Positions 16,726 through 25,756 are shown, counted from the stretch's first letter. The stretch is 64,000 nucleotides of DNA from Rhodococcus sp. IEGM 1379 (GCF_030056815.1 NZ_JASHKR010000006.1:115125-179124); one strand, 5' to 3'. The notes: generated by a model not told the origin, from the sequence alone. Numbers and translations: made by a program.

Positions 16726-18081
16726 TCACCCGGCCTTTCGCACCAGCGCGAGGTGAGCGCGAGCGACGTCCGATGCAACGACGTCCTCGTCAACCGTGGT
16801 TACCCGATTATCGGCCACCACAACCTCGCCGTTCACCAACAACAGTTTCAGGGGTGGTGTGGAGCCCAGTACCAATGCGGCTACCGGGTCGGTGATTCCG
16901 GCGTGAGCGATCGTATTCAGATTCCACACTGCGAGATCTGCCAACTTGCCCGCCTCGAGTGATCCGATCTCGTTCTCGCGGCCGAGAACCCGTGCGCCGC
17001 CGATGGTCCCGAGCTCGAGTGCTTTCCGGACCGTCATCGCCTGCGGACCGCCGCGTGACCGGGCGAACAGGAGGGCATGGCGTGATTCCTCGACGAGACT
17101 GCACGCCTCGTTGCTGGCTGAGCCGTCGACCCCCAGTCCGATCGTGACACCGGCACCGAGAAGCTCCGGCGTGCGGGCAACGCCGGCGCCGAGTCGGGCA
17201 TTGGATGTCGGGCAGTGTGCCGCAGCGGTTCCCGTGCGTGACATGGTCTCGATTGCTGCGTCGTCGAGATGCACGGCGTGCGCGAACCACACATCCGGCC
17301 CCAGCCAGTCGACGCGTTCCATGTACTCCATGGGAGTGCCGCCGAACTGTTCGCGGCAGAACTCCAACTCGTCAACTGTCTCCGCCAGGTGAGTGTGCAT
17401 CCCGACCCCGGCAGCACGGGCCAATGTAGCCGACTCGCGGAGCAGAGCCTCCGTAACCGAGAACGGGGAGCAGGGCGCCACAGCGATCTGCAGCATCGAT
17501 CCGGGACTCGGGTCGTGCCAGCGATCGATGACAGTCTGGGTTCCGGTCAGAATGTCGTCGAGTTTTTCCACTATGTGATCGGGTGGCAATCCGCCTGAAC
17601 TCCGCCCGAGGTCCATCGATCCGCGCGTCGGATGGAACCGCAGGCCAACTTGTGCTGCGGCAGTGATCTCCGCTTCGAACACGTCGCCCGCGTCGCGCGG
17701 AACCACGTAATGGTGATCCGTGGTCGTGGTGCACCCCGTTTTCGCCAACCAGGCGAGTCCGCCCGTCGCGGCAGTGTGTACTGCATCGGCGTCTATGCCC
17801 GCCCAGACGGGATACAGGGTGGTCAGCCACTCGAAGAGCGTCGAATCGGCTGCCAGACCGCGAGTGATCCACTGGTACAGATGGTGGTGGGTGTTCACCA
17901 GTCCCGGTGTGATCAGGCATCCGCGGGCATCGATGACACGTGCCCCGGGGAATTCCGGAGTCGGTCCGGCGCCGACCGCGGTGATCGTGTTGCCCGCCAC
18001 CGCCACATATCCGCTGGTGAACTCGGTACCCGCGCCGTCGACTGTGGCGATGTGAGCGCCCTCGATAACGAAGTCGGTCAC
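16726..18081 (-). CDS. Amidohydrolase, probable 8-oxoguanine/guanine deaminase
   Basis: A 451-residue metal-dependent amidohydrolase. Zn ligands appear in order: NTHHHLYQ near residue 63, HTHLAET, HAVHLDD and GVDGSASN (catalytic aspartate). The HHHLYQ pattern and SSGGLPPD segment resemble 8-oxoguanine deaminases and the related guanine/hydroxy-triazine deaminases. In this operon the most sensible role is deamination of guanine or 8-oxoguanine to xanthine or urate. GTG at 18081 overlaps the urate oxidase stop (GTGA); upstream in-frame starts would lie inside that gene. Alternative substrates such as cytosine or triazines cannot be excluded. Confidence 0.82.
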   Translation of the reverse strand: MTDFVIEGAHIATVDGAGTEFTSGYVAVAGNTITAVGAGPTPEFPGARVIDARGCLITPGLVNTHHHLYQWITRGLAADSTLFEWLTTLYPVWAGIDADAVHTAATGGLAWLAKTGCTTTTDHHYVVPRDAGDVFEAEITAAAQVGLRFHPTRGSMDLGRSSGGLPPDHIVEKLDDILTGTQTVIDRWHDPSPGSMLQIAVAPCSPFSVTEALLRESATLARAAGVGMHTHLAETVDELEFCREQFGGTPMEYMERVDWLGPDVWFAHAVHLDDAAIETMSRTGTAAAHCPTSNARLGAGVARTPELLGAGVTIGLGVDGSASNEACSLVEESRHALLFARSRGGPQAMTVRKALELGTIGGARVLGRENEIGSLEAGKLADLAVWNLNTIAHAGITDPVAALVLGSTPPLKLLLVNGEVVVADNRVTTVDEDVVASDVARAHLALVRKAG

Positions 18082-19010
18082 GACAGCCAGCCTGTATAGG
18101 GCGTCCATGCGGGGCCCGCGTCGGGTGCGTCGGATCGACTGACTGCTGCTTGGATCAGCCCGTACGGACGATCTGCGGCCTGAAAGACTTCGTTGTTGTT
18201 CTCGACCCCGAAACGTTCCAGAGCGTAGTCGAAATGGTGTTTGTTGGGTGCGGAGAGGCGGACCTCGGCGATGATCGGGAACTCCTTCAAGATCGCCTTG
18301 CCGATCTGGAACAGTGTCTGCTGCAACGCAAGTGAATGAACTGTCGCGAACTGCTTGACGATCTGTGCCTTGACGCCCACGTAGACCGACTCCCAATCGA
18401 CGTCTGTCCCGACGAACCGCCACTGCGCGACCAGAGCGGTGGCCAGGACACGGTCCTCGGTGGGTTCGAGAACCGTGTACGGATCTTGAAGGAACCCGGT
18501 GAACTCGCTGCCACTCGACTTGAGCAGCACCAGGTCTTTCAAGCCTCCGATCACCCAGGTCCCGGTGTCGTCCTGGGTGATCGACGCGGTCCGCACCTCC
18601 TGACCCTTACGGACCCAGGTGTGATCGTGCTCGGTACCGTCGACAATCGCACGCAACCAGGCGTATTCCTCGATCTCGACCCGTGCACCGGTGACGGGCT
18701 GGATGTCGTCGACAAAGTGGGCGGCAAGTTCGAGCCCGTAGGACTCGATCGAGATCAGGCCCTTCTCTTTGGCATAGGCGTACGCCGTTTGCTTCTGGGA
18801 GTCGGTGGGGAGCACTGTGGATTGGTCGCCCGTGAGGTACGCGTCGGCGAAATCGCCTCGCAGGCAAGTGGAGACGTTCACATCGTGAATTTCGTGGCGG
18901 GGTGTGTCGCGGTAGATCCGGACGACACGATTCTCGGCCTTGCCGTACTGGTGCCCGGTGAGTTCGATCGATCCGGAGAGCGGCGCCGTGGTCGGGTTCT
19001 GTTTTCTCAC
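18078..19010 (-). CDS. uox: Urate oxidase (uricase)
   Basis: A 310-residue cofactor-free uricase, the family's normal length. The active-site loop TVLPTDSQKQTAYAYAKE carries the catalytic threonine, and the C-terminal NKHHFDYALERFG is a family signature. It oxidises urate with O2 to 5-hydroxyisourate and H2O2. The start is GTG at 19010, 8 bases after the uraH stop, with a GGGAGC-like ribosome site. Hydroxyisourate hydrolase and OHCU decarboxylase lie immediately upstream and complete conversion to (S)-allantoin. No peroxisome-type signal or export signal is seen, so it acts in the cytoplasm. Confidence 0.93.
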   Translation of the reverse strand: MRKQNPTTAPLSGSIELTGHQYGKAENRVVRIYRDTPRHEIHDVNVSTCLRGDFADAYLTGDQSTVLPTDSQKQTAYAYAKEKGLISIESYGLELAAHFVDDIQPVTGARVEIEEYAWLRAIVDGTEHDHTWVRKGQEVRTASITQDDTGTWVIGGLKDLVLLKSSGSEFTGFLQDPYTVLEPTEDRVLATALVAQWRFVGTDVDWESVYVGVKAQIVKQFATVHSLALQQTLFQIGKAILKEFPIIAEVRLSAPNKHHFDYALERFGVENNNEVFQAADRPYGLIQAAVSRSDAPDAGPAWTPYTGWLS

Positions 19011-19018
19011 TGTAGTTT

Positions 19019-19348
19019 TCAGCTCCCGCGATAGGTGGAATAGGCAAAGGGGGACAGCAACAGTGGGACGTGATAGCCGCGTACCGCGTCGTCTACCCGG
19101 AAGGTGACAGTCACCTCCGGGTAGAAGTTTTCTTGTCCGGTCTGCTCGAAATATGCTCCGGTGTCGAAGATCAGGTGATAGTTGCCCGGTGTCAGGCCGT
19201 CGGGGGCAAGTTCGGCTATCCGCCCGTCGGAGTCGGTGAGGGCGCATGAAATGGGCGCTCCGTCTGCGCCACACAGTTGGACGCTGACGCCCGCTGCGGG
19301 CGTGCCGGTGGTGGAATCGAGAACGTGCGTGCTCAATACCTTGCTCAT
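19019..19348 (-). CDS. uraH: 5-hydroxyisourate hydrolase (transthyretin-like)
   Basis: A 109-residue transthyretin-related protein. It starts MSKVLSTHVLDSTTGTPA, with the conserved N-terminal histidine and Asp-Gly segments, and ends with the diagnostic tetrapeptide YRGS. It hydrolyses 5-hydroxyisourate to OHCU, the second step of urate degradation. The ATG at 19348 overlaps the uraD stop by four bases, which fixes the start. It is followed 8 bases later by urate oxidase. Length and terminal motif agree with a true HIU hydrolase rather than a transthyretin. Confidence 0.93.
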   Translation of the reverse strand: MSKVLSTHVLDSTTGTPAAGVSVQLCGADGAPISCALTDSDGRIAELAPDGLTPGNYHLIFDTGAYFEQTGQENFYPEVTVTFRVDDAVRGYHVPLLLSPFAYSTYRGS

Positions 19349-19863
19349 GGGGTCTCTCCCGGTAGCGCGTCGATCAGACGGGTGAGCCTGATGCGATTGA
19401 TTGCAGCCAACTCCGTTCGTAGCACGGAACGCTCGGTGGCGGGGTCGTTTTCGAGACGCTCGAGAAGTATGTTCAGGAGTTCCGACCCCGACCGGCCACT
19501 CGCGCACACCAGATAGACGTGTGAGAACTTGTCCTCGTACTCCGCATTCTTGATTCGCAACTGGGCCAGCACCTGTTCGGATGCCGTGGACACGAGCGTC
19601 TGCTCCGTGGTCGAGGATGCGCTGTCGGTGCGCTCACCGATGCGGGGATGACCCGCCAGTGCCTCGTCGATTTCGGATTCGGGAAGGCCGCGAAGCACGG
19701 AATCCGCAGTATCGAACAACGCGTCGACATTGGGGTAGGGACGTGCCGCTGCCACCGCCGACGCCCAAGCCGAGGAATGGCAGCATTCGAGCAGCGCCTT
19801 CAGTGCCGACTGATCCGTGAGCGCGTTGAATGCATCGAGACCACTGGAATTCCATGCACGCAT
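19345..19863 (-). CDS. uraD: 2-oxo-4-hydroxy-4-carboxy-5-ureidoimidazoline decarboxylase
   Basis: A 172-residue OHCU decarboxylase. The central LAGHPRIGER motif contains the catalytic histidine and substrate-binding residues, and KFSHVYLVCASGRS is also conserved. It converts OHCU to (S)-allantoin, the last step encoded here. It is the first gene of the purine operon (uraD, uraH, uox, deaminase, two xanthine dehydrogenase genes). I use the ATG at 19863; a GTG six bases upstream is possible. No ureide-degrading genes (allantoinase, allantoicase) and no regulator follow in this window. Confidence 0.9.
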   Translation of the reverse strand: MRAWNSSGLDAFNALTDQSALKALLECCHSSAWASAVAAARPYPNVDALFDTADSVLRGLPESEIDEALAGHPRIGERTDSASSTTEQTLVSTASEQVLAQLRIKNAEYEDKFSHVYLVCASGRSGSELLNILLERLENDPATERSVLRTELAAINRIRLTRLIDALPGETP

Positions 19864-19947
19864 GACCACAGCATTACCTGAACATGTTTCGGAGCGGTAG
19901 CGCAGCAATTACGGGAGATGAAGCCTCATAATCTTCTTGTTCATCGG

Positions 19948-19953
19948 TATCTT
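19948..19953 (+). promoter_or_regulatory. -10 element, leaderless phosphatase gene
   Basis: TATCTT lies 7 bases before the ATG at 19961, supporting that ATG over the in-frame start 24 bases upstream. Confidence 0.45.
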
Positions 19954-19960
19954 CATAGAC

Positions 19961-20761
19961 ATGACTGATACTCCAAAGTTGCCATCCGTCGTGCCGTCCC
20001 TGGCGAACCTGCGCGATATTGGGGGACCGGAGTCGAGGTTCGGCGGTTCGGTACGAACTGGTGCGGTGTTCCGCTCGACAGACCTTGCTTCGCTGACAGA
20101 GACGGGCGAGCAGACGCTGGCGGAGTTGGCCATCACCACGATCTACGACCTGCGCACTGCGTCCGAGCGTGAAACTGCGCCCGACCGGATTCCTGCCGGA
20201 GTTCGCGAACTCGGCCTGGACGTATTGGCGGACAAGGAGTATCGGGCCATCCCCGCTCAGATGCAGGAGATGATCGCCAACCCTCGAGCAGCTACCGAAC
20301 TGCTGGGAACCGGTCAGGCACTCGAGTATTTCCAGGGCAGCTACCGCGATTTCGTGACACTACCCAGTGCTGTCTCGTCGTACCGGCAACTGTTCCTGGA
20401 TTTGACGCAACCTACCAGCGCGCCGGCACTGATTCACTGCACGACCGGCAAAGATCGAACCGGGTGGGCTGCCGCGGCACTCCTACTGTTCCTCGGCGCC
20501 TCGGAAGACGCAGTGTTCGACGACTACCTGATGACAAACACGATCTTGCTCCCCCTGTTCGCGCCACTCTTCGAGCGGTTTGCCGCTCAGGGCGGCGATC
20601 CGTCACTCCTCGAAGGGGTTCTGGGTGTGCGCCGGGAGTACCTCGAGGCTTCACTCGACGAACTTGCATCGGTGCACGGTTCCATCGAAGCCTATTTCGC
20701 GGACGGACTGAAGATCGACGAGCAGACGCAGACTCGGTTGCGGGACAACCTGATCGGCTAG
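19961..20761 (+). CDS. Tyrosine-protein phosphatase (PtpB-like, P-loop HCxxGKDRTG)
   Basis: A 266-residue phosphatase of the mycobacterial PtpB/lipid-phosphatase-like family. The signature HCTTGKDRTG has catalytic Cys160 and Arg166, with lysine and aspartate inside the P-loop as in triple-specificity phosphatases. An N-terminal NLRDIGG segment is also typical. No signal peptide is present. M. tuberculosis PtpB is a secreted virulence factor, but environmental relatives like this have unknown substrates. Its stop codon TAG shares the self-complementary CTAG with the stop of the convergent VanZ-like gene. Confidence 0.85.
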   Translation: MTDTPKLPSVVPSLANLRDIGGPESRFGGSVRTGAVFRSTDLASLTETGEQTLAELAITTIYDLRTASERETAPDRIPAGVRELGLDVLADKEYRAIPAQMQEMIANPRAATELLGTGQALEYFQGSYRDFVTLPSAVSSYRQLFLDLTQPTSAPALIHCTTGKDRTGWAAAALLLFLGASEDAVFDDYLMTNTILLPLFAPLFERFAAQGGDPSLLEGVLGVRREYLEASLDELASVHGSIEAYFADGLKIDEQTQTRLRDNLIG

Positions 20762-21108
20762 TTCACCGGGGTGTGAGCACGCCGCCGAGCGAGCAGGGCA
20801 ACTATCCCGATTCCGATCGCGATACCGACCAGATCGGCGGCGCCGTCCCAGACCGAACCCGAACGTGAAATCGGCAGCACACCTTGCAGGACTTCGGATA
20901 CCGCGGCAAAGGCGATCAGCCAGAGCGCCGTGAGCCACCACGGGATTCGGGCGTGCAGTGATGTCATCGCCAAGGCGACGAACATCAAGGTGTGTGTGAC
21001 CTTGTCGCTGTTTTCCGGTCCCGACGGCACCGTGGAACCGGGGGAGAACAGCATGATCAAGGCAATGACCACGGCTAGGGCGAGTGGCCAATATCGGTTG
21101 TGTTTCAT
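20758..21108 (-). CDS. VanZ family membrane protein
   Basis: A 116-residue protein with four predicted membrane segments (about residues 7-23, 36-53, 58-73 and 85-103) and the VanZ-type pattern SDKVTHTLMFVALA, a SEVLQ segment after the third helix, and DGAADLVG. VanZ-like proteins are small membrane proteins, one of which contributes to teicoplanin resistance; most have no known role. ATG at 21108 overlaps the end of the gene upstream by four bases, fixing the start. Both genes are probably one operon. Confidence 0.78.
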   Translation of the reverse strand: MKHNRYWPLALAVVIALIMLFSPGSTVPSGPENSDKVTHTLMFVALAMTSLHARIPWWLTALWLIAFAAVSEVLQGVLPISRSGSVWDGAADLVGIAIGIGIVALLARRRAHTPVN

Positions 21109-21446
21109 GCGTGAGTCACAGTCAGATCGAGAGCGCCTTCGGCAAACCGAGTGACGGCAGCGGACGCCGTGGCGAGGGCTTCGTCGTGGCCGTCCCGCGC
21201 CCAACCGGTGAGCCGGGCAGTGGTGCCTTCTGGCGTAAGGAGGACCTCCGCCAGAAGTTCGCCGGTATTCGGTTGGCACACCGCCCACGAGTAGACGCTG
21301 TTCTCAGCCCACTGAGATGCCCGGAGGCCGACGTAACCGGCATCGGCGATTCCGCCGTCGGCAAGTGCCGGTCGGTCGTCCACACGCTCGTCTGCGCGCA
21401 GGGCACGGAGGTACCAACCACCGGCGTTGATCTCGATCGGATCCAT
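21105..21446 (-). CDS. Hypothetical protein, possibly a degenerate acetyltransferase-like domain
   Basis: A 113-residue protein with a beta-rich pattern (GGWYLRALR, YSWAVCQPNTGELLAEVLL) that resembles the first strands of GNAT acetyltransferases but lacks a recognisable acetyl-CoA binding loop. I would not assign a function. It overlaps the VanZ-like gene by four bases, so the two are co-expressed. The ATG at 21446 is the only reasonable start, and 29 bases separate it from the DUF1707 gene. Confidence 0.6.
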   Translation of the reverse strand: MDPIEINAGGWYLRALRADERVDDRPALADGGIADAGYVGLRASQWAENSVYSWAVCQPNTGELLAEVLLTPEGTTARLTGWARDGHDEALATASAAVTRFAEGALDLTVTHA

Positions 21447-21475
21447 TGGTTACGTATTCCCGTCGCGTCGAATCA

Positions 21476-21865
21476 TCAGTTCCTACCGTCGTGGCGATTC
21501 TTTTTACGTTCTCGGTCAGTTCCGAACAGGAGCGCGCCGGCCAACGGAATGGCCAGGAACCACAGCCAGGTCCCGGTCACGAAGAACAAGATGACTGCCA
21601 GAATCGGGATGACGGCCATGATGCGCCCGGACCAGTCGGGATCGAATTTCCGGACCGGAGTCGGAGCAGTTGCCGCAGGAATCGGACCGGGAAGATCTTT
21701 GAATACCGGTGCCAGTTCGCTGCGAGTTGTTGCAGCCGTGACGATTCCGCTGCGCTCGTCGAATTCTGCGACGGTGAGGCGACCGGCGGCAAAGTGCTCG
21801 CTCAGTAGCGACAGTGCCTGCTCGCGTTCGGTGGTACCGATACGAATGTCGGGAACGTCAGCCAT
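21476..21865 (-). CDS. DUF1707 domain membrane protein
   Basis: A 129-residue protein. The N-terminal DUF1707 domain (about residues 5-60: IRIGTTEREQALSLLSEHFA...RLTVAEFDER) is followed by two hydrophobic segments (about 83-103 and 105-118) and a basic tail. DUF1707 proteins are common in actinobacteria, usually short membrane-attached proteins of unknown role. A -10 (TAGTCT) 7 bases before the ATG predicts a leaderless transcript. A strong hairpin separates it from accA3 upstream, so it is likely a separate unit. Confidence 0.78.
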   Translation of the reverse strand: MADVPDIRIGTTEREQALSLLSEHFAAGRLTVAEFDERSGIVTAATTRSELAPVFKDLPGPIPAATAPTPVRKFDPDWSGRIMAVIPILAVILFFVTGTWLWFLAIPLAGALLFGTDRERKKNRHDGRN

Positions 21866-21872
21866 GAGTTAC

Positions 21873-21878
21873 AGACTA
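21873..21878 (-). promoter_or_regulatory. -10 element, leaderless DUF1707 gene
   Basis: Reverse-strand TAGTCT ends 7 bases before the ATG at 21865; its -35 region would abut the accA3 terminator hairpin. Confidence 0.45.
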
Positions 21879-21891
21879 CTGGCCGGAAACG

Positions 21892-21937
21892 ACTGTGCGC
21901 CTTTCTGGTAGTGGGAACTACCAAAAAGGCGCACAGT
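21892..21937 (-). terminator. Strong hairpin downstream of accA3
   Basis: A 21-base-pair stem with one mismatch and a GGGA loop on the plus strand (21913-21916): outer arms ACTGTGCGCCTTT (21892-21904) and AAAGGCGCACAGT (21925-21937), inner arms GGTAGT and ACTACC. It lies 40 bases after the accA3 stop. There is no long T-run after it, but the stem itself carries a T-rich segment. It could also act as a 3'-end stabiliser. Confidence 0.75.
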
Positions 21938-21977
21938 GCAAAGCTCCGGTGCAAGCACCTACGTGGGCTGCGCCCCT

Positions 21978-23774
21978 TTACTTCAGTTCTGCGAGAACCG
22001 TGCCCTGAGTGATGGCAGCACCGGCTTCGACAGTCAGACCGGTGACGATACCGGCCTTGTGTGCGTTGACCGGGTTCTCCATCTTCATGGCCTCGAGGAC
22101 TGCGATGAGGTCGCCTTCGGCAACTTCCTGGCCCTCGATGACAGCGACCTTGACGACGGTGCCCTGCATCGGAGCGGTGACGGCGTCACCGGATGCGCCG
22201 CCTGCGCCTGCGCCGCCGCGCTTGCGTGCCTTCGGCTTCTTGCGGATGACGCCGGAAGGTGCGCCGCCGCCGTTACCGAGCGAGAACTGCCCGGGCAGGG
22301 AAACCTCGACGCGACGTCCACCGACCTCGACGACGACGTTCTGACGCGGCAGAGCCTCGTCCTCGTCGTCGGCCGGGACACCGGCGCCGGCCCACGGCTC
22401 GATGGTGTTTTCCCAGTCCGTTTCGATCCACTTGGTGTAGATGTCGAACGAAGTGCCGTCGCCGACGAATGCCGGGTTCTCGACAATGTGGCGGTGGAAC
22501 GGCAGAACCGTTGCGAGGCCGTCGATCTCGAACTCGGCCAACGCACGCGACGCACGCTGGAGAGCTTCTTCACGCGTTGCACCGGTGACGATGAGCTTGG
22601 CGAGCATGGAGTCGAACTGGCCGCCGATGACGTCGCCGGCGACAACGCCGGAGTCGACGCGCACGCCGGGGCCCGAGGGCTCACGGTAAACGGTGACGGG
22701 GCCCGGAGCCGGCATGAAGCCGCGGCCGGCGTCTTCGCCGTTGATACGGAACTCGAAGGAGTGTCCACGCGGGGTGGGATCTTCCTTGATGGAAAGCTCT
22801 TCGCCGTTGGCGATGAGGAACTGCTGACGCACCAGGTCGATACCGGCGGTCTCTTCGGTGACGGGGTGCTCGACCTGCAGGCGCGTGTTGACCTCGAGGA
22901 AGGAGACGGTGTCGCCCTGGACCAGGTACTCGACCGTGCCGGCGCCGTAGTATCCGGCTTCCTTGCAGATGGCCTTCGCGGATGCGTGGATACGGGCGCG
23001 CTGGTCGTCCGTCAGGAACGGTGCCGGTGCTTCTTCGACGAGCTTCTGGAAACGACGCTGCAGCGAGCAGTCGCGGGTGCCCGCGACGACGACGTTGCCG
23101 TGCTGGTCGGCGATGACCTGAGCTTCGACGTGGCGTGCCTTGTCGAGGTACTGCTCGACGAAGCACTCGCCGCGACCGAACGCCGCGATGGCCTCACGAG
23201 TAGCGGACTCGAACAGTTCCGGGATTTCTTCGATGGTCTGCGCGACCTTCATACCGCGTCCACCGCCGCCGAAAGCTGCCTTGATAGCGACCGGAACGCC
23301 GAACTCCTTGGCAAACGCGACGATCTCGTCGGCGTTCTTGACGGGGTCCTTGGTGCCGGCTGCCATCGGAGCCTTTGCACGCTCGGCGATGTGGCGGGCC
23401 GTGACCTTGTCACCGAGGTCGCGGATGGACTGCGGCGACGGGCCGATCCAGATCAGGTTCGCGTCGATGACGGCCTGGGCGAAGTCGGCGTTCTCCGAGA
23501 GGAAGCCGTAGCCGGGGTGGATTGCGTCGGCGCCGGACTTACGGGCGGCGTCGAGGATCTTGTCGAATACGAGGTAGGACTCGGCGGATGTCTGTCCACC
23601 GAGGGCGAATGCCTCGTCTGCGAGCTTTACGAACTGCGCGTCGGCGTCGGGTTCGGCGTAGACAGCGACGCTGCCGTAGCCGGCGTCCTTGGCTGCCCGA
23701 ATGACCCGTACCGCGATCTCACCGCGGTTCGCGACAAGCACCTTCGTAATGTGCGCGCTGGCATGACTGGGCAC
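21978..23774 (-). CDS. accA3: Acetyl/propionyl-CoA carboxylase alpha subunit (biotin carboxylase + BCCP)
   Basis: A 598-residue fusion of biotin carboxylase (about 1-450; [18 protein letters not shown] at the start, ATP-grasp loop GGGGRGMK) and biotin carboxyl carrier domain (EAMKMEN, biotinylated Lys564). It carboxylates biotin and serves AccD partners, supplying malonyl- and methylmalonyl-CoA and, with AccD4/5, mycolate precursors. GTG at 23774 is chosen because AGGAGG lies 5 bases upstream. AccD5, AccE5 and BirA are encoded within 6 kb. It matches Rv3285 in position and domain order. A strong hairpin follows the stop. Confidence 0.95.
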   Translation of the reverse strand: MPSHASAHITKVLVANRGEIAVRVIRAAKDAGYGSVAVYAEPDADAQFVKLADEAFALGGQTSAESYLVFDKILDAARKSGADAIHPGYGFLSENADFAQAVIDANLIWIGPSPQSIRDLGDKVTARHIAERAKAPMAAGTKDPVKNADEIVAFAKEFGVPVAIKAAFGGGGRGMKVAQTIEEIPELFESATREAIAAFGRGECFVEQYLDKARHVEAQVIADQHGNVVVAGTRDCSLQRRFQKLVEEAPAPFLTDDQRARIHASAKAICKEAGYYGAGTVEYLVQGDTVSFLEVNTRLQVEHPVTEETAGIDLVRQQFLIANGEELSIKEDPTPRGHSFEFRINGEDAGRGFMPAPGPVTVYREPSGPGVRVDSGVVAGDVIGGQFDSMLAKLIVTGATREEALQRASRALAEFEIDGLATVLPFHRHIVENPAFVGDGTSFDIYTKWIETDWENTIEPWAGAGVPADDEDEALPRQNVVVEVGGRRVEVSLPGQFSLGNGGGAPSGVIRKKPKARKRGGAGAGGASGDAVTAPMQGTVVKVAVIEGQEVAEGDLIAVLEAMKMENPVNAHKAGIVTGLTVEAGAAITQGTVLAELK

Positions 23775-23917
23775 TGAGCCTCCTGTGGTTCGCATTGTCT
23801 TTATCTCCGCGGTGTATTCCTCTGGGATTTCACCATCGGTGGATTACTGGCATCGCTTCGGAGTGTATTCATGGCTTCGATGCAGGTTGTAACCGGATCG
23901 GAATAGCCCCGTGCGAC

Positions 23918-25330
23918 TCATGAAACGGTCTGAAAAGCTACTGGCGAGTAGCTCGAACTGTCCGTTGTGGGCGGGTTGTCGTCGGTTTCGGTCGCAGCTT
24001 CCTCGATCGCGCGACGCAGCGCAGCGACATAGGTGTGCACCGACGCGTTGGCGGTGTCGTTGTTGGGGTATCGCACGGCAAGATTGAGGCCCGTCGGTGT
24101 GCGATTGATCCAGATGTACACGTCGTGGGTGAATGCCTTGCTGCGCAACGCGCGTGCATTCCACTCCGGCCACTGGGCGGCCTCGGGAACAAAGCGAACA
24201 TCCATGTAGGACACCACGAATCGTGGCCGGATCGGAGTTCCGAGCTTCTCGCCGATCCGATCGAAGGGGATGGCCGCAGCAGGCTTCATCGCGGTAAGGG
24301 ACTCGGCGGCTCGCCGCGCGAGAGTGTCGAACGAGGTGTCGTCTCCGACCGGAAAATCGATCGGACACAAACCCACGAACCAGCCGAGAGCGCCGGCCCA
24401 TTCCTGAGCGGAGCGAGTGTGGACCGGAGTCACGATCTGGAAGCGGTCCGCGCCGGCAACATCATGGCCGACGGCGGCAAGCGCGCCCAGTAAACCGGCG
24501 AAGTAACCGACTCCGGCCTCGGTGCAACGTGCACTGAACCGCTTGGAGTGATCGGAGTCGAGAAGCCACATCGAGAGTCCGTTCTGGGACTCGGTGCCAC
24601 GATCTCCGATAGGTAGCGGAAACTGCGGTAGGCCGCCGTCGGCGAGTGCCTTGCTCCAGACCTCGAGAGCTGCGTCTTCGGTCTCCCGGTCGGACATCTG
24701 TTCGCGTTCGAGGGCCCCGAAATCGACGTAACTACCGACCGGGAACAAGTTGGCCGGATTGCCCGTCAGCGCTTCGCGGTAGAGCGAGGTGATCTCATGC
24801 GCGATCAGAACGATCGAGAAGCCGTCGATGATCGAGTGGTCGGCAGCAAAGAACACTGTGGACGGGCCGTCGCCGCCCCGAGGTGTGAGCGTCGCGAACA
24901 CGTACGACGGCCAACTGTGGGGGGAAGCAAAATCGTCGAACAGACGGTGAAGGTGCTCGAAGTTGACCTGGCTCAGCGCGTCGTAACCGTGGTTGACAAC
25001 TCCGATGTCGATGCCGTCGATCGGCACAGTGTGCCGGGTGATTGCGCCGGTCGAGGTGTCGAGTGCCGTATGTGAGCGCAAAACCTCATGACGATCGATC
25101 CACTGCCGCAACGCAATTCGAAATGCGTTGACGTCCAACGGGCCGGGAATCTCGAAAGCTGTACCCAGCCATGACTTATCGCCCGAGCCTGCGGAGGAGC
25201 GTTGCAGGTGGGCCTCGTGAATGTACGACGCGGGCCGCGGATCAGGCGTCCACGGACCGGTTGCGCACGGTAACCATTCGATCAGCGATCCGCTGGGAAT
25301 CGCGTAGTCGGCAAGTTCGGTGAATTCCAT
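23918..25330 (-). CDS. Condensation-domain acyltransferase (PapA-like)
   Basis: A 470-residue stand-alone condensation/WES-type domain. The active-site motif is ADHSIIDG at about residues 170-177, giving HxxxDG with Asp in place of the first His of HHxxxDG. Mycobacterial relatives (PapA family) transfer acyl chains to trehalose or glycopeptidolipid sugars. No carrier or adenylation domain is present, so it is not an NRPS module. Its position between sufE and accA3 is absent from the mycobacterial order, suggesting a rhodococcal insertion. It begins 9 bases after sufE, preceded by GAGAGAG. The acceptor is unknown; an envelope glycolipid is a reasonable guess. Confidence 0.8.
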   Translation of the reverse strand: MEFTELADYAIPSGSLIEWLPCATGPWTPDPRPASYIHEAHLQRSSAGSGDKSWLGTAFEIPGPLDVNAFRIALRQWIDRHEVLRSHTALDTSTGAITRHTVPIDGIDIGVVNHGYDALSQVNFEHLHRLFDDFASPHSWPSYVFATLTPRGGDGPSTVFFAADHSIIDGFSIVLIAHEITSLYREALTGNPANLFPVGSYVDFGALEREQMSDRETEDAALEVWSKALADGGLPQFPLPIGDRGTESQNGLSMWLLDSDHSKRFSARCTEAGVGYFAGLLGALAAVGHDVAGADRFQIVTPVHTRSAQEWAGALGWFVGLCPIDFPVGDDTSFDTLARRAAESLTAMKPAAAIPFDRIGEKLGTPIRPRFVVSYMDVRFVPEAAQWPEWNARALRSKAFTHDVYIWINRTPTGLNLAVRYPNNDTANASVHTYVAALRRAIEEAATETDDNPPTTDSSSYSPVAFQTVS

Positions 25331-25339
25331 GTCTCTCTC

Positions 25340-25756
25340 TCAGCCCCGCAAGCGACGCTTGATGCGAGCGAGCATTGCGGACATGCCGCGCAGTCGCAGC
25401 GGACTGACTGCCGCAGCCAGGCCGAGTTCCGAATAGAAGTCGTCGGGAACAGCGAGGATCTCGTCGGCACTGTGCCCGTCGAGGCCCTGCGCCAGGATCG
25501 ACGCGAAACCGCGGGTGGTCGGGGCCTCGGCGGGAGCGCTGAAATATAGCCGCACCTTGGCGCGATCGGAATCGTCGACCGAAAGGAACAGTGGTGACTG
25601 GCATTCCGGAACCGGCTCCATCGCGCTCTGCTCGAGTTCGGGAGGCAACGCCGGAAGTTCACGGCTGAATTCGAGAAGCAGTGTCAGCTTGTCGGACGTG
25701 CCGACGGCCGCGAAGTCCTCGACGATCTCGGCCAATGCTGGTGGTACAGAACTCAT
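25340..25756 (-). CDS. sufE: SufE family cysteine desulfurase sulfur acceptor
   Basis: A 138-residue SufE-like protein. Cys52 in [11 protein letters not shown] is in the position of the sulfur-accepting cysteine. SufE takes persulfide from a cysteine desulfurase such as SufS and stimulates iron-sulfur cluster assembly. The ATG at 25756 overlaps the rhodanese stop by four bases, so sulfurtransferase and SufE are coupled, as for Rv3283-Rv3284. No suf operon is in the window, so its desulfurase partner is elsewhere. Confidence 0.87.
   Translation of the reverse strand: MSSVPPALAEIVEDFAAVGTSDKLTLLLEFSRELPALPPELEQSAMEPVPECQSPLFLSVDDSDRAKVRLYFSAPAEAPTTRGFASILAQGLDGHSADEILAVPDDFYSELGLAAAVSPLRLRGMSAMLARIKRRLRG

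Noticed and set aside
21936..23777. Long open frame antisense to accA3 (about 610 codons)
   Set aside because: It mirrors the codon bias of a high-GC gene; its translation has no recognisable domain and accA3 is unambiguous.
23918..25330. Nonribosomal peptide synthetase fragment
   Set aside because: A single condensation-type domain with no adenylation or carrier domain and complete ends; better explained as a PapA-like acyltransferase.
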